Numbered from the stretch's first letter, positions 38,806 to 52,401 are shown. The stretch is DNA of 64,000 nucleotides from Janibacter hoylei PVAS-1 (GCF_000297495.1 NZ_ALWX01000005.1:25684-89683); one strand, 5' to 3'. The notes: generated by a model not told the origin, from the letters alone. Translations and numbers: made by a program.

Positions 38806-39408
38806 GTGAGCGCCCCCCTTCGTCTCGTCGTCCTCGTCTCCGGCTCCGGCTCCCTCCTGCAGGCGCTGCTCGACGCACAGGCAGCGGGCACGCTGCCCGC
38901 ACAGGTCGTCGCCGTCGGGGCGGACCGGGCCTGCACCGGTCTGGAGCGCGCGGAGGCCGCGGGGGTGGCGACCTTCGTCGAGGCGGTCGGTGACCACGCC
39001 GACCGGGCCGCGTGGGACGCGGCACTGGCTGCCCGCATCGCCGAGCAGGCGCCGGGCCTCGTCGTCACCGCGGGCTTCATGAAGATCCTCGGACCGCAGG
39101 CCCTGGCCGCCGCCACCTTCGTCAACACCCACCCGGCGCTGCTGCCCGCCTTCCCCGGCGCCCACGGGGTGCGCGATGCCCTCGCGTACGGCGTGACCGT
39201 CACCGGTTCCACCGTCCACCTCGTCGACTCCGGTGTCGACACCGGGCCGATCATCGAGCAGCGCACCGTCCCGATCGCGCCCGACGACACCGAGGCGAGC
39301 CTGCACGAGCGGATCAAGGTCGTCGAGCGCGAGATGCTCGTCGACGTCGTCACGGCGATGGCCACCGGTGGGTGGCGGGTCGAGGGACGTCGGGTCCACG
39401 TCGGCTGA
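38806..39408 (+). CDS. purN: Phosphoribosylglycinamide formyltransferase
   Basis: A 200-residue GAR transformylase: LVVLVSGSGSLLQALLDA (substrate phosphate loop), AGFMKILGP, and the catalytic Asn-His-Asp set in FVNTHPALLPAFPGAHGVRD and VDSGVDTGPII. It transfers formyl from 10-formyl-THF in the third step of purine synthesis. GTG start six bases after TAGACT. purH follows behind a riboswitch. Confidence 0.93.
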   Translation: MSAPLRLVVLVSGSGSLLQALLDAQAAGTLPAQVVAVGADRACTGLERAEAAGVATFVEAVGDHADRAAWDAALAARIAEQAPGLVVTAGFMKILGPQALAAATFVNTHPALLPAFPGAHGVRDALAYGVTVTGSTVHLVDSGVDTGPIIEQRTVPIAPDDTEASLHERIKVVEREMLVDVVTAMATGGWRVEGRRVHVG

Positions 39409-39423
39409 GCATCTAGACTCGGG

Positions 39424-39500
39424 GCCACACGACTGGCGAAGGTGGATCACCACCGGGGAGTGAGACAAGTCGAGGTGCATCGCCCGCCTGGGTGCACCCA
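39424..39500 (+). promoter_or_regulatory. ZTP riboswitch (pfl motif) before purH
   Basis: The conserved pfl blocks are present in order: CGACTGGCG, GTGGATCACCACCGGGGAG, then the distal CCGCCTGGGTG. A TAGACT -10 box sits at 39414-39419. The riboswitch senses ZMP/ZTP (AICAR phosphate), an alarm for low folate, and usually raises expression of folate and purine genes such as purH-folD, which follow here. Borders are approximate. Confidence 0.82.
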
Positions 39501-39530
39501 CCGCACCGCAGCGACCCTCCAGGAGTACTC

Positions 39531-41129
39531 GTGTCAGACCGTCGTCCCGTCCGCCGTGCCCTCGTCTCCGTCTACGACAAGACCGGTCTCGAGGACCTCG
39601 TGCGCGGCCTCGCCGACGCCGGGGTCGAGCTGGTCTCGACCGGCGGCTCCGCCGCGACGATCGCCGGGCTCGGCCTGCCGGTGACCAAGGTCGAGGACCT
39701 CACCGGCTTCCCCGAGTGCCTCGACGGCCGGGTCAAGACCCTGCACCCGCGGGTCCACGCGGGCATCCTCGCCGACACCCGGCTCGAGGACCACGTGCGG
39801 CAGCTCGACGAGCTGGAGGTCGCCCCCTTCGACCTCGTCGTCGTCAACCTCTACCCCTTCGCCGACACCGTCGCCTCCGGCGCGGGCGTGCAGGACTGCA
39901 TCGAGAAGATCGACATCGGCGGCCCGACGATGGTGCGCGCCGCGGCCAAGAACCACGCCTCCGTCGCCATCGTCACCGACCCCACGACCTACGGTGACGT
40001 CCTCGAGGCCGTGCGCGGCGGCGGCTTCACCCTTGCCCAGCGGCAGCGGCTGGCGACCGACGCCTTCGTCCACACGGCGACCTACGACGTGGCCGTCGCC
40101 TCGTGGATGGGATCGGTCGTCAGCCCGAGCGACGAGACCCCCTTCCCCGGCTGGATCGGTGGCACCTACGCCAAGAAGTCCGGCCTGCGGTACGGCGAGA
40201 ACCCGCACCAGGCCGCCGCGCTCTACGTCACCGACGGCGGGGGCGGTATCGCCGGTGCCGAGCAGCTGCACGGCAAGGAGATGTCGTACAACAACTACAT
40301 CGACGGTGACGCCGCGCTGCGCGCCGCCCACGACCACGCCGGCCTGCCGACCGTCGCGATCATCAAGCACGCCAACCCGTGCGGCATCGCCGTGGGGGAG
40401 AGCATCGAGGTCGCCTACGAGCGCGCGCACGCGTGCGACCCCGTCTCCGCCTACGGCGGCATCGTCGCGACCAACCGCCCGGTGACCGCGGCGATGGCCA
40501 CGGCCCTCAACGACACCTTCTCCGAGGTCGTCGTCGCGCCCGACTTCGAGCCGGACGCCCTGGAGATCCTCAAGGAGAAGAAGAACCGCCGCCTGCTCAA
40601 GGTCGCGAAGCCCGCCCCGGGCGGCGTCGAGACCCGGCCGGTCTCCGGCGGCCTGCTCGTCCAGCAGCGCGATGCGATCGACGGCGTCGTCGAGCCGACG
40701 GGGGACGACAAGCCCACCCAGGGCCACGGCGACGACCCGAGCGCCTGGGCGCTCGTGACGGGTGAGGCGGCCGACGCGGCGACCCTCGCCGACCTCGCCT
40801 TCGCCTGGCGCGCGGTGCGCGCGACGAAGTCCAACGCCATCCTCCTCGCCAAGGACCAGGGCTCGGTCGGCATCGGCATGGGCCAGGTCAACCGCGTCGA
40901 CTCCTGCCACCTCGCGGTGAGCCGGGCCGGCAAGGAGCGGGCGAAGGGGGCCGTCGCGGCCTCGGACGCCTTCTTCCCCTTCGCCGACGGGCTGCAGGTG
41001 CTGCTCGACGCCGGCGTCAGCGCGGTCGTCGCCCCCGGCGGCTCCGTCCGCGACGACGAGGTCGTCGCGGCCGCCGAGGCGGCCGGCATCACCATGTACT
41101 TCACCGGCACGCGGCACTTCGCCCACTGA
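39531..41129 (+). CDS. purH: Bifunctional AICAR transformylase/IMP cyclohydrolase
   Basis: A 532-residue enzyme. The N-terminal IMP cyclohydrolase has [26 protein letters not shown] and [16 protein letters not shown]. The AICAR transformylase has [27 protein letters not shown] and [14 protein letters not shown]. It catalyses the last two steps of IMP synthesis and uses 10-formyl-THF. GTG at 39531, six bases after AGGAG. Its position behind a ZTP riboswitch and before folD fits one-carbon coupling. Confidence 0.95.
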   Translation: MSDRRPVRRALVSVYDKTGLEDLVRGLADAGVELVSTGGSAATIAGLGLPVTKVEDLTGFPECLDGRVKTLHPRVHAGILADTRLEDHVRQLDELEVAPFDLVVVNLYPFADTVASGAGVQDCIEKIDIGGPTMVRAAAKNHASVAIVTDPTTYGDVLEAVRGGGFTLAQRQRLATDAFVHTATYDVAVASWMGSVVSPSDETPFPGWIGGTYAKKSGLRYGENPHQAAALYVTDGGGGIAGAEQLHGKEMSYNNYIDGDAALRAAHDHAGLPTVAIIKHANPCGIAVGESIEVAYERAHACDPVSAYGGIVATNRPVTAAMATALNDTFSEVVVAPDFEPDALEILKEKKNRRLLKVAKPAPGGVETRPVSGGLLVQQRDAIDGVVEPTGDDKPTQGHGDDPSAWALVTGEAADAATLADLAFAWRAVRATKSNAILLAKDQGSVGIGMGQVNRVDSCHLAVSRAGKERAKGAVAASDAFFPFADGLQVLLDAGVSAVVAPGGSVRDDEVVAAAEAAGITMYFTGTRHFAH

Positions 41130-41159
41130 TCGCCGACGACGATACGGAAGGATGACCAC

Positions 41160-42020
41160 GTGACGGCACAGATCCTCGACGGCAAGGCGGCGCTCGCGTC
41201 GATCAAGGACGAGCTCAGGGTGCGGGTGGCCGCGCTCAAGGAGGCGGGCATCACCCCGGGCCTGGGCACGGTCCTCGTCGGCGACGACCCCGGCAGCCGC
41301 TGGTACGTCGGCGCCAAGCACAAGGACTGCGCGGAGATCGGTATCACGAGCATCCGGCGCGACCTGCCGGGCAGCTCGACGCTCGACGAGGTCCTCGCCG
41401 TCGTGCGCGAGCTCAACGAGGACCCGACGTGCACCGGCTTTCTCGTGCAGCAGCCGACCGGGCTGGACGAAAACGCGATCCTCTCCGCCGTCGACCCGGC
41501 CAAGGACGTCGACGGGCTGCACCCGGTCAACCTCGGGTGGCTCGTCCTGGGCGAGCCGGCTCCGCTGCCGTGCACGCCGATGGGCTGCATCGAGCTGCTC
41601 CGCCGGCACGACGTCCCGATCGAGGGTGCCCACGTGGCGATCGTCGGCCGCGGCATCACCGTCGGGCGGCCCCTCAGCCTCATCCTCACCCGGCGGAGCG
41701 AAAACGCGACGACGGTCTCGTGCCACACCGGCACGCGTGACCTCGCGGCGGAGGTGCGGCAGGCCGACATCGTCGTCGCCGCGGCCGGAGTGCCCGGCAT
41801 CATCACGGCTGACATGGTCAAGCCCGGTGCGGCCGTGCTCGACGTCGGCGTGAGCCGGATCGTCGCCGAGGACGGCACCTCCAAGGTGGCCGGTGACGTC
41901 GCGGCCGACGTCGCGGAGGTCGCCGGCTGGGTCAGCCCCAACCCCGGCGGGGTCGGCCCGATGACCCGGGCGATGCTGCTGACCAATGTCGTCGAGGCCG
42001 CGGAGCGCGGGCTGGCATGA
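41160..42020 (+). CDS. folD: Methylenetetrahydrofolate dehydrogenase/cyclohydrolase
   Basis: A 286-residue enzyme. The catalytic Lys is in [16 protein letters not shown] (YxxxK), followed by [23 protein letters not shown] and the NADP loop [15 protein letters not shown]. It makes 10-formyl-THF for purN and purH, the two genes just upstream. GTG start. The stop overlaps the ATG of the DUF3017 gene (ATGA). Confidence 0.94.
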   Translation: MTAQILDGKAALASIKDELRVRVAALKEAGITPGLGTVLVGDDPGSRWYVGAKHKDCAEIGITSIRRDLPGSSTLDEVLAVVRELNEDPTCTGFLVQQPTGLDENAILSAVDPAKDVDGLHPVNLGWLVLGEPAPLPCTPMGCIELLRRHDVPIEGAHVAIVGRGITVGRPLSLILTRRSENATTVSCHTGTRDLAAEVRQADIVVAAAGVPGIITADMVKPGAAVLDVGVSRIVAEDGTSKVAGDVAADVAEVAGWVSPNPGGVGPMTRAMLLTNVVEAAERGLA

Positions 42021-42352
42021 GCGAGGCGGGGTGTAGCACGGCGGGTGGCCCGCCCGACGAGACGTCGGCGACCGGGCGCCCTGCCCTCGACGTCCGTCCG
42101 CTCGCCGCTTGGTGGCTGATCTTTGCGGGCATCGTCACCGCGCTGCTCTTCATCCTCACCGACCACGTCCTGCGGGCGACCCTGTGCTTCGGGGGGTCGC
42201 TCCTGCTGGCTGCGGTCCTGCGGGTGACCCTGCCCGGGTCCAAGGCGGGCGGCATTGCCGTGCGTGGCCCGCTCGTCGACCTCGTCATCCTCATCGGGCT
42301 CGGCGTCGCGGTGCTCGTCGCCGGCTTCACCCTCGACCTCACCGCCCGCTGA
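42017..42352 (+). CDS. DUF3017 membrane protein
   Basis: A 111-residue protein with three TM helices (about 31-48, 51-70 and 87-106). The sequence [23 protein letters not shown] followed by [11 protein letters not shown] fits DUF3017, regularly found between folD and mdh in Actinobacteria. It is coupled to folD by a four-base overlap. Function unknown. A strong terminator follows. Confidence 0.82.
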   Translation: MSEAGCSTAGGPPDETSATGRPALDVRPLAAWWLIFAGIVTALLFILTDHVLRATLCFGGSLLLAAVLRVTLPGSKAGGIAVRGPLVDLVILIGLGVAVLVAGFTLDLTAR

Positions 42353-42358
42353 GCACGA

Positions 42359-42399
42359 CGAAGGGGGCCGACCGCACGACGTGCGGTCGGCCCCCTTCG
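42359..42399. terminator. Bidirectional hairpin terminator
   Basis: A 19-bp perfect stem with base CGAAGGGGGCCGACC/GGTCGGCCCCCTTCG and a three-base loop, between convergent DUF3017 and mdh genes. Confidence 0.75.
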
Positions 42400-42418
42400 C
42401 GCTGCCGGGGCGGGGGCG

Positions 42419-43414
42419 TTAGGCCTTGATGAGCCCGAGCTTGGTGACGGCCTCGCGCTCCTCGGCGAGCTCGGCGACCGAGGCGTCGATCTTGGCGCGG
42501 GAGAAGTCGTCGATCTCGAGGCCCTGGACGATCTCCCACGTGCCGTCCTTGACGGTGACGGGGAAGGAGGAGATGAGGCCCTCGGGGACGCCGTAGGAGC
42601 CGTCGGAGCAGACCGACATCGAGACCCAGTCGCCATCGGGGGTGCCGAGCGCCCAGTCACGCGCGTGGTCAACCGTGGCCGAAGCGGCGGAGGCGGCCGA
42701 GGAGGCGCCACGGGCCTCGATGATCGCTGCGCCGCGCTTGGCGACGGTCGGGATGAAGGTGCTCTCCAGCCACTCCTGGTCGCCGACGGCCTCGGCGGCG
42801 TTCTTGCCGGAGACCTCGGCGTGGAAGAGGTCGGGGTACTGGGTGGCCGAGTGGTTGCCCCAGATCGTCATCTTCTTGATCTCGGTGACCGGCACGCCGA
42901 GCTTGGCCGACAGCTGGCTGATGGCGCGGTTGTGGTCCAGACGGGTCAGCGCGGAGAAGCGCTCGTTGGGGATGTCGGGCGCGTTGTTCATCGCGATGAG
43001 CGCGTTGGTGTTGGCCGGGTTGCCGGTGATCGTCACGCGGACGTCGTCAGCGGCCACCTTGTTGAGGGCCGCACCCTGCGGGGCGAAGATGCCGCCGTTG
43101 GCCTCGAGGAGGTCACCGCGCTCCATGCCCGGGCCACGGGGGCGGGCGCCGACGAGGAGGGCGTGGTTGACGCCTTCGAAGACCTTTTCGGGGTCGTCGC
43201 CGATCTCGACACCGGCGAGGGTCGGGAAGGCGCAGTCGTCGAGCTCCATGACGACGCCCTCGAGAGCCTTGAGAGCCGGGGTGATCTCGAGCAGACGCAG
43301 CTCGACCGGGGTGTCGGGGCCGAAGAGCGACCCGCTGGCGATGCGGAAGAGAAGGCTGTAGCCGATCTGGCCGGCGGCGCCGGTGACAGCGACCTTGACG
43401 GGAGTGGTGCTCAC
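42419..43414 (-). CDS. mdh: Malate dehydrogenase
   Basis: A 331-residue NAD-dependent malate dehydrogenase of the long (cytosolic-type) group. The Rossmann motif [16 protein letters not shown] is at about 9-24, then [16 protein letters not shown] (substrate loop Arg), [26 protein letters not shown] (catalytic Asp and Arg) and [12 protein letters not shown] (catalytic His). A TCA cycle enzyme. GTG at 43414. Confidence 0.95.
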   Translation of the reverse strand: MSTTPVKVAVTGAAGQIGYSLLFRIASGSLFGPDTPVELRLLEITPALKALEGVVMELDDCAFPTLAGVEIGDDPEKVFEGVNHALLVGARPRGPGMERGDLLEANGGIFAPQGAALNKVAADDVRVTITGNPANTNALIAMNNAPDIPNERFSALTRLDHNRAISQLSAKLGVPVTEIKKMTIWGNHSATQYPDLFHAEVSGKNAAEAVGDQEWLESTFIPTVAKRGAAIIEARGASSAASAASATVDHARDWALGTPDGDWVSMSVCSDGSYGVPEGLISSFPVTVKDGTWEIVQGLEIDDFSRAKIDASVAELAEEREAVTKLGLIKA

Positions 43415-43503
43415 GAGAAGTCGTACCCCTTCGTGCGGTGATTGGGGAGCAGATACGGTCTCGACCCTACTCCGAGGCGGGGTGCCGGTGTCACCGGCGT
43501 CCG

Positions 43504-44229
43504 TCAGCCCAGCGCAACGAGTGCCACGGGGTCGGTCGTCGGCTGCCGGGACCCTCCAGTGGGCTCGACGCTCAGGCCGACGCCCTCGGCTGCGGTGACA
43601 TCACCCTCGAGCACCATCTCGCCGTCGGTGCCGGGCACCATCCCGGCGGAGGTCATGGCGCCGGATGGGGCCTGCAGCCAGGCCTGGTAGGCGTGCCCGT
43701 CGCCGGGGTCGGCGAGCCCCTCGACGCGCAGCACGGCCTTGCCCATGCGCTCGGAGCGCACGACCCGGACCGTGCCGCCGTCGGCGGTGGCGACCTCCTG
43801 GGTCCGGGCGTCCGGTGCCGCCACGACCTCCTCGGAGATGCTCGTGGTGGCGCGGTCGACGACCTGCCAGGTGACACCCCCACCGACGACGAGACCGGCG
43901 GCCGCGGCGAGGGCGACCCAGCGGCGCCGCGCCCGCCGGCGAAGGGGGAGCACCTCCGCCTCGTCCTCGGCGTGGGTGGGCGTGGGGTGCGCGGCGGGCG
44001 GCGGGTCCTGACGGGTCTGGGCGGCGCGGGCCAGGATGTCGTCCCGCAGCGAGGGCGGCGGGGTGACCGCGACCGTCTCGGCGAGCAGCGGGGTGACCGC
44101 GCCGAAGGAGTCGACCTCGTCGCGGCAGGTCGCACAGCGCGCGAGGTGCTCCTCGAAGTCGGCGCGCTCGTCGTCGTCGAGAGCGTCGAGGGCATAGGCC
44201 CCGGAGAGGCTGTGCAGGTCGTCGCTCAT
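43504..44229 (-). CDS. rskA: Zinc-type anti-sigma factor, RskA-like
   Basis: A 241-residue membrane protein. The N-terminal zinc anti-sigma domain has HLARCATC (HxxxCxxC, about 29-36). One TM helix (about 104-121) follows an Arg-rich stretch, then an extracytoplasmic RskA domain with [11 protein letters not shown] and a late [15 protein letters not shown]. It should hold the adjacent SigK-like factor until intramembrane proteolysis. The ATG overlaps the sigma gene stop by four bases. Confidence 0.88.
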   Translation of the reverse strand: MSDDLHSLSGAYALDALDDDERADFEEHLARCATCRDEVDSFGAVTPLLAETVAVTPPPSLRDDILARAAQTRQDPPPAAHPTPTHAEDEAEVLPLRRRARRRWVALAAAAGLVVGGGVTWQVVDRATTSISEEVVAAPDARTQEVATADGGTVRVVRSERMGKAVLRVEGLADPGDGHAYQAWLQAPSGAMTSAGMVPGTDGEMVLEGDVTAAEGVGLSVEPTGGSRQPTTDPVALVALG

Positions 44230-44831
44230 GGGGTCACTCCCAGCTGGTCCCTCAGACGGATGAGTCCGTCGCGGATGCGTGTCTTGGCGGTGCCGAGTGG
44301 TAGGTCGAGGAGGCTGGCGACCTCCGTGTGGGTGTAGCCGCCCAGGTAGGCCAGGCTCACGGCCTCGCGCTGGTTGGCGGTCAGCCCGTCGAGGGCCGAG
44401 CGCACCCGTGCGGCCTCGATCCGGGCCGTGGCCGTCTCCGCGGTGGTGTCGAAGTCGACCTCCCGGGAGCGGGCGTGCCAGCCGTCGTCTCGGACCGCGG
44501 CGGCCTGGCTCGAGCGCACCCGGTCGATGGCGCGGTGGTGGGCCATCGTGAGCAGCCAGCCGATCGCCGACCCGCGCCGCGGGTCGAAGTGGCTGGCCCG
44601 GCGCCACACCTCGAGGTAGACCTCCTGGGTCACCTCCTCGGACTGCGCCGGGTTGCGCAGGACCCGCAGGATGAGACCGTGCAGTCGGGGAGCCGTCTCG
44701 TCGTAGACGGCGGCGAAGGCGACCTCGTCCCCCTTCGCCACCTGCTTGAGGCGGTGGGCGAGCCGGTCGTGGCCCCCCGTGGGCAGGCTCCCGCTCGGAG
44801 CCCGTGGGGGCATCCGGCGGGTCCTGCTCAC
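44226..44831 (-). CDS. sigK: ECF RNA polymerase sigma factor SigK-like
   Basis: A 201-residue group 4 sigma factor. Region 2 is FAAVYDETAPRLHGLILRVL through QSEEVTQEVYLEVWRRASHF. Region 4 is LTANQREAVSLAYLGGYTHT with EVASLLDLPLGTAKTRIRDG. The start is uncertain. GTG 44831 is the open-frame choice, but ATG 44853 plus removal of one base from six C's at 44773-44778 gives a more natural N-terminus (MDLVPPPREQDPPD). It is followed by its anti-sigma gene and preceded by a fasciclin lipoprotein, an arrangement like the mycobacterial SigK regulon. Confidence 0.88.
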   Translation of the reverse strand: MSRTRRMPPRAPSGSLPTGGHDRLAHRLKQVAKGDEVAFAAVYDETAPRLHGLILRVLRNPAQSEEVTQEVYLEVWRRASHFDPRRGSAIGWLLTMAHHRAIDRVRSSQAAAVRDDGWHARSREVDFDTTAETATARIEAARVRSALDGLTANQREAVSLAYLGGYTHTEVASLLDLPLGTAKTRIRDGLIRLRDQLGVTP

Positions 44832-44867
44832 GGGGAGGGGGCACGAGGTCCATGGTGACGGATCAGG

Positions 44868-45506
44868 TCACTTCTTGGCGGTCGGCATGAGGACCGAGTC
44901 GACGATGTAGACCGTGGCGTTGGCGGTCTGCACGTCGCCGCAGACGACGGTGGCGTCACCGACGGTGAAGTCCTCGCCCGAACCCTTGACGGTGATCTTG
45001 TCGCCGGCGAGGGTCTCGTGGGTGCCGGCGAGATCCTCGGGAGCGAGGCGGCCTTCGACGACGTGGTGGGTGAGCACGGTCGTCAGCAGGCCCTTGGGGT
45101 CACCCATCGCCTTGTCGAGCGTGGCCTGGTCCATGGCGGCGAAGGCGTCGTCGGTCGGGGCGAAGACGGTGATGTCCTCGGAGGAGTTGAGTGTCTTGGC
45201 CAGGTCGGCCTCGGTCACCGCCTTGACGAGGGTCTTGAGGAGCGGGTTGTTGCTCGCGGCGGTCGCGACCGGGTCGGTCGACATGCCGTCGAAGGAGCCC
45301 TTGCCGTCCGTGGGGACGTCGGCACAGCCGTCCCCGAAGGGGGCCGCGGCCTCCGTCGCCTTCGACGAGGAGGAGGACATCGCGTCGGACGTGCTCGACG
45401 AGCCGCTCGAGGTGCTGTCGGTGTCGCTGCCGCACGCGGCGAGGGCGAGGGGGAGGGTGAGGGCCGCGATCGCGGCGACGGTGCGGGGGGTGGTCCTGCG
45501 GTACAT
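44868..45506 (-). CDS. Fasciclin-domain lipoprotein (MPT83-like)
   Basis: A 212-residue lipoprotein with lipobox LPLALAACG (Cys about 24) and a long Ser/Thr linker. The FAS1 domain has the H1 motif ITVFAPTDDAFAAM and H2 region VLTHHVVEGRLAPEDL, and ends VYIVDSVLMPTAKK. FAS1 proteins mediate cell-surface contacts; mycobacterial MPT70/MPT83 are SigK targets. TGGAGG precedes the ATG, and a CCATCC-N15-CCGAACC promoter is 41 bases upstream. Confidence 0.88.
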   Translation of the reverse strand: MYRRTTPRTVAAIAALTLPLALAACGSDTDSTSSGSSSTSDAMSSSSSKATEAAAPFGDGCADVPTDGKGSFDGMSTDPVATAASNNPLLKTLVKAVTEADLAKTLNSSEDITVFAPTDDAFAAMDQATLDKAMGDPKGLLTTVLTHHVVEGRLAPEDLAGTHETLAGDKITVKGSGEDFTVGDATVVCGDVQTANATVYIVDSVLMPTAKK

Positions 45507-45546
45507 GTCTGCCTCCAGGGGCGTCGTGGGGGGGCTGTGCAGGAAG

Positions 45547-45574
45547 GGTTCGGAGCGCGCGCGCATCCGGATGG
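45547..45574 (-). promoter_or_regulatory. SigK-like promoter of the fasciclin gene
   Basis: Minus strand CCATCC (45569-45574), 15 bases, then CCGAACC (45547-45553). I recall the mycobacterial SigK consensus as CCATCC, 16-17 bases, CCGAATC. It lies wholly in the gap between the oxidoreductase stop and the fasciclin start. Confidence 0.6.
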
Positions 45575-45579
45575 GTCGG

Positions 45580-47101
45580 TCAGTCGGTGACGGTCACCGC
45601 GACCGAGTGCCAGCCCGTGGCGCCGGCGGGGAAGGGGGTGGCCTCCTGCTGCGTCTGCAGCTCGCCGTCGCCGTCGGTCGCCCGGACCGTGAGGTCGTGA
45701 CGACCCGGCGTCGCGTCCCACGGGAGGAACCACTGCCGCCAGCAGTCGACGCCCGCCTCGGTGCCGAGCGTCGCCCGGCGCCACTCGCCGTCGTCGACGC
45801 GCACCTCGACCCGCTCGATGCCGCGGCGCTGCGCCCAGGCGACGCCCCCCGATGACGGTGCGCCCGGGCGGGATGCGGCGCAGCGCGCGCGGGGTGTCGA
45901 TCCGGGCCTGGGTGCGCACGCGCCCGTCGGTCGCCCAGTCGCGGTCTGTCCAGTACGCACTCGCCGCGTCGTAGCGGGTGACGGTCATCCGGGTCAGCCA
46001 CTTCGTCGCGCCGACGAATCCGTAGAGCCCGGGCGTGACGAGGCGGGCGGGGAACCCGTGCTCGCGGGGGAGCGGAGCGCCGTTCATCCCGACGGCGACG
46101 AGCGCGTCACGGCCGTCGAGCAGGGCCGAGAGCGGTGTCGAGATCGTCATGCCGTCGGTCGAGGTCGAGAGCACCTGCAGGTCGGGGTCGCGTGGGTCGG
46201 TGTCGAGTCCGGCGCGGGCGAGCAGCTCGCGAGTGGGCACGCCGAGCCAGCGTGCGTGGCCGATGTAGGGGCCGCCGACCTCGTTGGAGACGCAGTTGAG
46301 GGTGATGTCGCGCTCGACCATGGTCAGGGCGAGCAGCTCGTCGATGTCGAGCGTCAGCTCCTCGGGCACGTCGCCGTCGATCGTCAGCGACCAGTCGCCG
46401 GGGTCGACGCGCGGGGCGATCAGCGCGGTGTCGATCCGGTAGAAGTCCCGGGTGGGTGTGACGAAGGGGGAGATCCCCGGTCGCCCGAGGTCCACCCCCT
46501 TCGCCAGGGGCGGCAGCGGATTGGCCGCGGCGGGCAGCTCGAGGGTCGGTGGTCGCGACCGGGCGATGAGCGTCTGGCCGGTCCCGCCGAGCGCGGCGGC
46601 CACGGCACCCGTGCCGCCGAGGGCGAGGACCCGTCGTCGGGTCGGCCGGTCGGGTCGGCCGCGGGTGCCGGTGGGGACGAGTCGGCCGACGAGGGCGTCG
46701 AGGGCGAGTACCCCGACGACGGCGGCGACGAGGGCGGGCAGCCAGGCGAGGTCGCCGGCCGTGGGGCGCAGCACGGCGGCGGCGCCAGCGAGTGCGGTGA
46801 GCAGCAGGAGCAGCCCCGTCGAGACGAGCCGTGACCGCGGCCGGACCGCCCCGGCGAGGGCGGCCAGCAGCAGGGTGGCGACCGCGACCGACCCGATGAG
46901 GATCGGCTTGTCCGCGGTGCCGAAGGTGCCGACCGCCCACTCCTTGACCGGTGTCGGCGTCGCGTCGATGACCTGGCTGCCGACGGCGAGCGCGGGGGAG
47001 GCGGCCGGGTCGGTCAGGGCGGCCACGAGGTGCGCGGCGGCGGTGCCGAGCGCGGTCGCGACGACACCGCAGACGGCCGGGAGTGCGGTCCGAGAGCTCA
47101 T
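45580..47101 (-). CDS. Membrane-anchored molybdopterin (sulfite oxidase-type) oxidoreductase, frameshifted
   Basis: About 506 residues. Four to five N-terminal TM helices precede a twin-Arg-like RRRVLALGGTGAVAAALGG. The sulfite-oxidase fold domain has TLNCVSNEVGGPYIGHARW, where the Cys is the Mo ligand, and a C-terminal dimerisation domain ends GWHSVAVTVTD. An extra C on the plus strand (45845-45850) breaks the frame in TVIGGVAWAQ. Similar proteins occur in mycobacteria near SigK targets. A CCATCC-N16-GCGAACC box sits six bases before the ATG. The substrate is unknown. Confidence 0.85.
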
Positions 47102-47107
47102 GGTGGT

Positions 47108-47136
47108 GGTTCGCAGCCGCCGGCCCGGACGGATGG
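47108..47136 (-). promoter_or_regulatory. SigK-like promoter of the oxidoreductase gene
   Basis: Minus strand CCATCC (47131-47136), 16 bases, then GCGAACC (47108-47114). The ATG at 47101 follows CGAACC by six bases, so the transcript would be leaderless. It is a near copy of the box before the fasciclin gene. Confidence 0.58.
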
Positions 47137-47154
47137 GGCGCTGCGTCGAGCACG

Positions 47155-47234
47155 ACGAATGGCGCTGCCCTGAGGAGGACGCCCCGCGGCCGTCACGAAT
47201 GGCGCTGCCCTGAGGAGGACGCCCCGCGGCCGTC
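47155..47234. repeat. Perfect 40-bp tandem duplication
   Basis: Two identical 40-base units, 47155-47194 and 47195-47234, begin ACGAATGGCGCTGCCCTGAG and end CGGCCGTC. A third copy starts (ACGAA) and then merges into the icd terminator. The CCTGAGGAGG inside recalls the REP-like elements at 18.3 and 20.9 kb. Confidence 0.85.
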
Positions 47235-47280
47235 ACGAAGGGGGGACGGTCCGGCGGGTGCCGGTCCGTCCCCCCTTCGT
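47235..47280 (-). terminator. Terminator after icd
   Basis: A perfect 15-bp stem (ACGAAGGGGGGACGG with its complement at 47266-47280) plus an inner CCGG/CCGG pairing, just downstream of the icd stop. Confidence 0.72.
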
Positions 47281-47293
47281 GCGGGGTCATCGG

Positions 47294-49593
<2,300 letters not shown>

Positions 49594-51160
49594 TCAGTAG
49601 GCGCCGCGGCCGCCGACGACGGCGTTGACCGTGCGCCCGAGGATGAGCAGGTCCTGCACGAGCGACCAGTTGTCGACGTAGTAGAGGTCGAGGCGGACGG
49701 TGTCCTCCCACGACAGGTCGCTGCGGCCAGAGACCTGCCACAGGCCGGTGATGCCCGGGCGCACGTTGAGCCGTCGGTGGACATCCTCCTGGTACTCCGC
49801 GACCTCGCGGGGGAGGGGGGGGGCGTGGGCCGACCAGCGACATCTCGCCGCGCAGGACGTTGATCAGCTGCGGCAGCTCGTCGACGGAGTAGCGCCGCAG
49901 CCACCGGCCGGGTGGGGTGATGCGCGGGTCCTCCTCCATCTTGAAGAGCAGCCCGTTGCCCTCGTCGAGGTGGCGGATCCGCTCGAGGACCTCGTCGGCG
50001 TCGGTCACCATGCTGCGGAACTTCAGGCAGTCGAAGGTGCTCCCGCCCTGCCCGACGCGCTCTTGGGCGAAGAAGACCGGGCCGCCGTCGTGCCGCCGCA
50101 CCTGCCAGGCCGCCAGGAGCATGAGGGGTGCGGCGAGGAGGAGCGCGGTCGCGGCCCCGATGATGTCGAAGCCTCGCTTGAGCAGGTGGTCGAGCGAGCC
50201 CCGCTCCGGAGGGTCGACGAAGACGAAGGGGAGGCCGGCGAGGGGCTGGACCCGGATCCGGTCGCTCGCGATGTCGGTGAGTGCCGGGACGACGATCATC
50301 TCGATGTCGTGGTTGGCGAGCTCCCAGGTGACGCGGCGGTAGTCGGCCGCCCGGGGGAAGGCGCCCGCCGCGAGGATGACGGACGAGGCGCCGTGCTCGG
50401 TGACCAGGCGGACGAGGTCGTCGGAGTGGCCGATGATCTCGTGACCGGCCGGGGTGACGCGGTCCCGCCAGAAGCGGGGCGTGACGGCACCGACGACGGA
50501 GTACCCGAGGGTGGTCTCGCGGGCCAGCACCTTGGCCACGTCGTCGATCGTCATGGGGGTGCCGGCGACGAGGACCCGCGTGGCCCAGTGGCCCCTCGCG
50601 TGCATCCCGTGCACGAACTGCCGCACGGCGATCCGGCCGACCATGAGCGCCGGGACGCCGGTGACGAAGAGGATGACGAAGAAGCCGCGGGAGAGGGGAA
50701 ACTTCGCGAGGTAGCAGCCGATCCCGATGGCGGCGGCGGTGACGAGGCTGGCCCGCAGGAGCCGGGAGAACTCGCTCGAGCCGGCCCCGATGTTGCGCCG
50801 GCTGTAGCCGCCGAGGGCGGCGATGGCGAGGAGCCAGCCGATCAGGACGTAGGCACCGGTCAGTCGGACGGACGCGTAGGTGATCTGCTCGGTGCGGTCC
50901 TCCGTGAAGCCGAGGATCGGCAGGTTGGCCCGGCCCCAGGCGGCGAAGACGATGACCCCGGCGAGGATGACGGCGTCCAGGGCCAGCACGGCCCGGTGAA
51001 ACCACACGGGGACCGAGCGGGTGGCCTTGGCCGGGACAGCAGACGGGGGCGACACCGTGCTGTGCGCTGCCTGATCGGCCGCACCCGCCGGGCCGGCATC
51101 GCCGGCCGAGCCGGCCGCGAGGGTTCGTTCGGGTCCCACGTCGTCGCTCTGACGTTTCAT
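49594..51160 (-). CDS. Exopolysaccharide polyprenyl glycosylphosphotransferase, frameshifted
   Basis: About 522 residues. An N-terminal region with four to five TM helices precedes a CoA-binding-like Rossmann segment (RVLVAGTPMTIDDVAKVL). The C-terminal bacterial sugar transferase domain has KRGFDIIGAATALLLAAPLM, FKMEEDPRITPPGRWLRR, DELPQLINVLRGEMSLVGPR and RPGITGLWQVSGRSDLSW. Nine G's at 49815-49823 hold one extra base. It transfers a sugar-1-phosphate to undecaprenyl phosphate to start a surface glycan. No polymer cluster adjoins. GGAGG precedes the ATG. Confidence 0.88.
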
Positions 51161-51268
51161 CGTGATCCTCCACCGGAGTGTGGCAGGAGGCGGTCGGAGC
51201 AGTGGTCTGCCAAAACGCCGTAGGGCCGCGCTCCACCACGGCCGCTGTCCACAACGGCTAAAGGCTAG

Positions 51269-52399
<1,131 letters not shown>

Positions 52400-52401
52400 C
52401 A

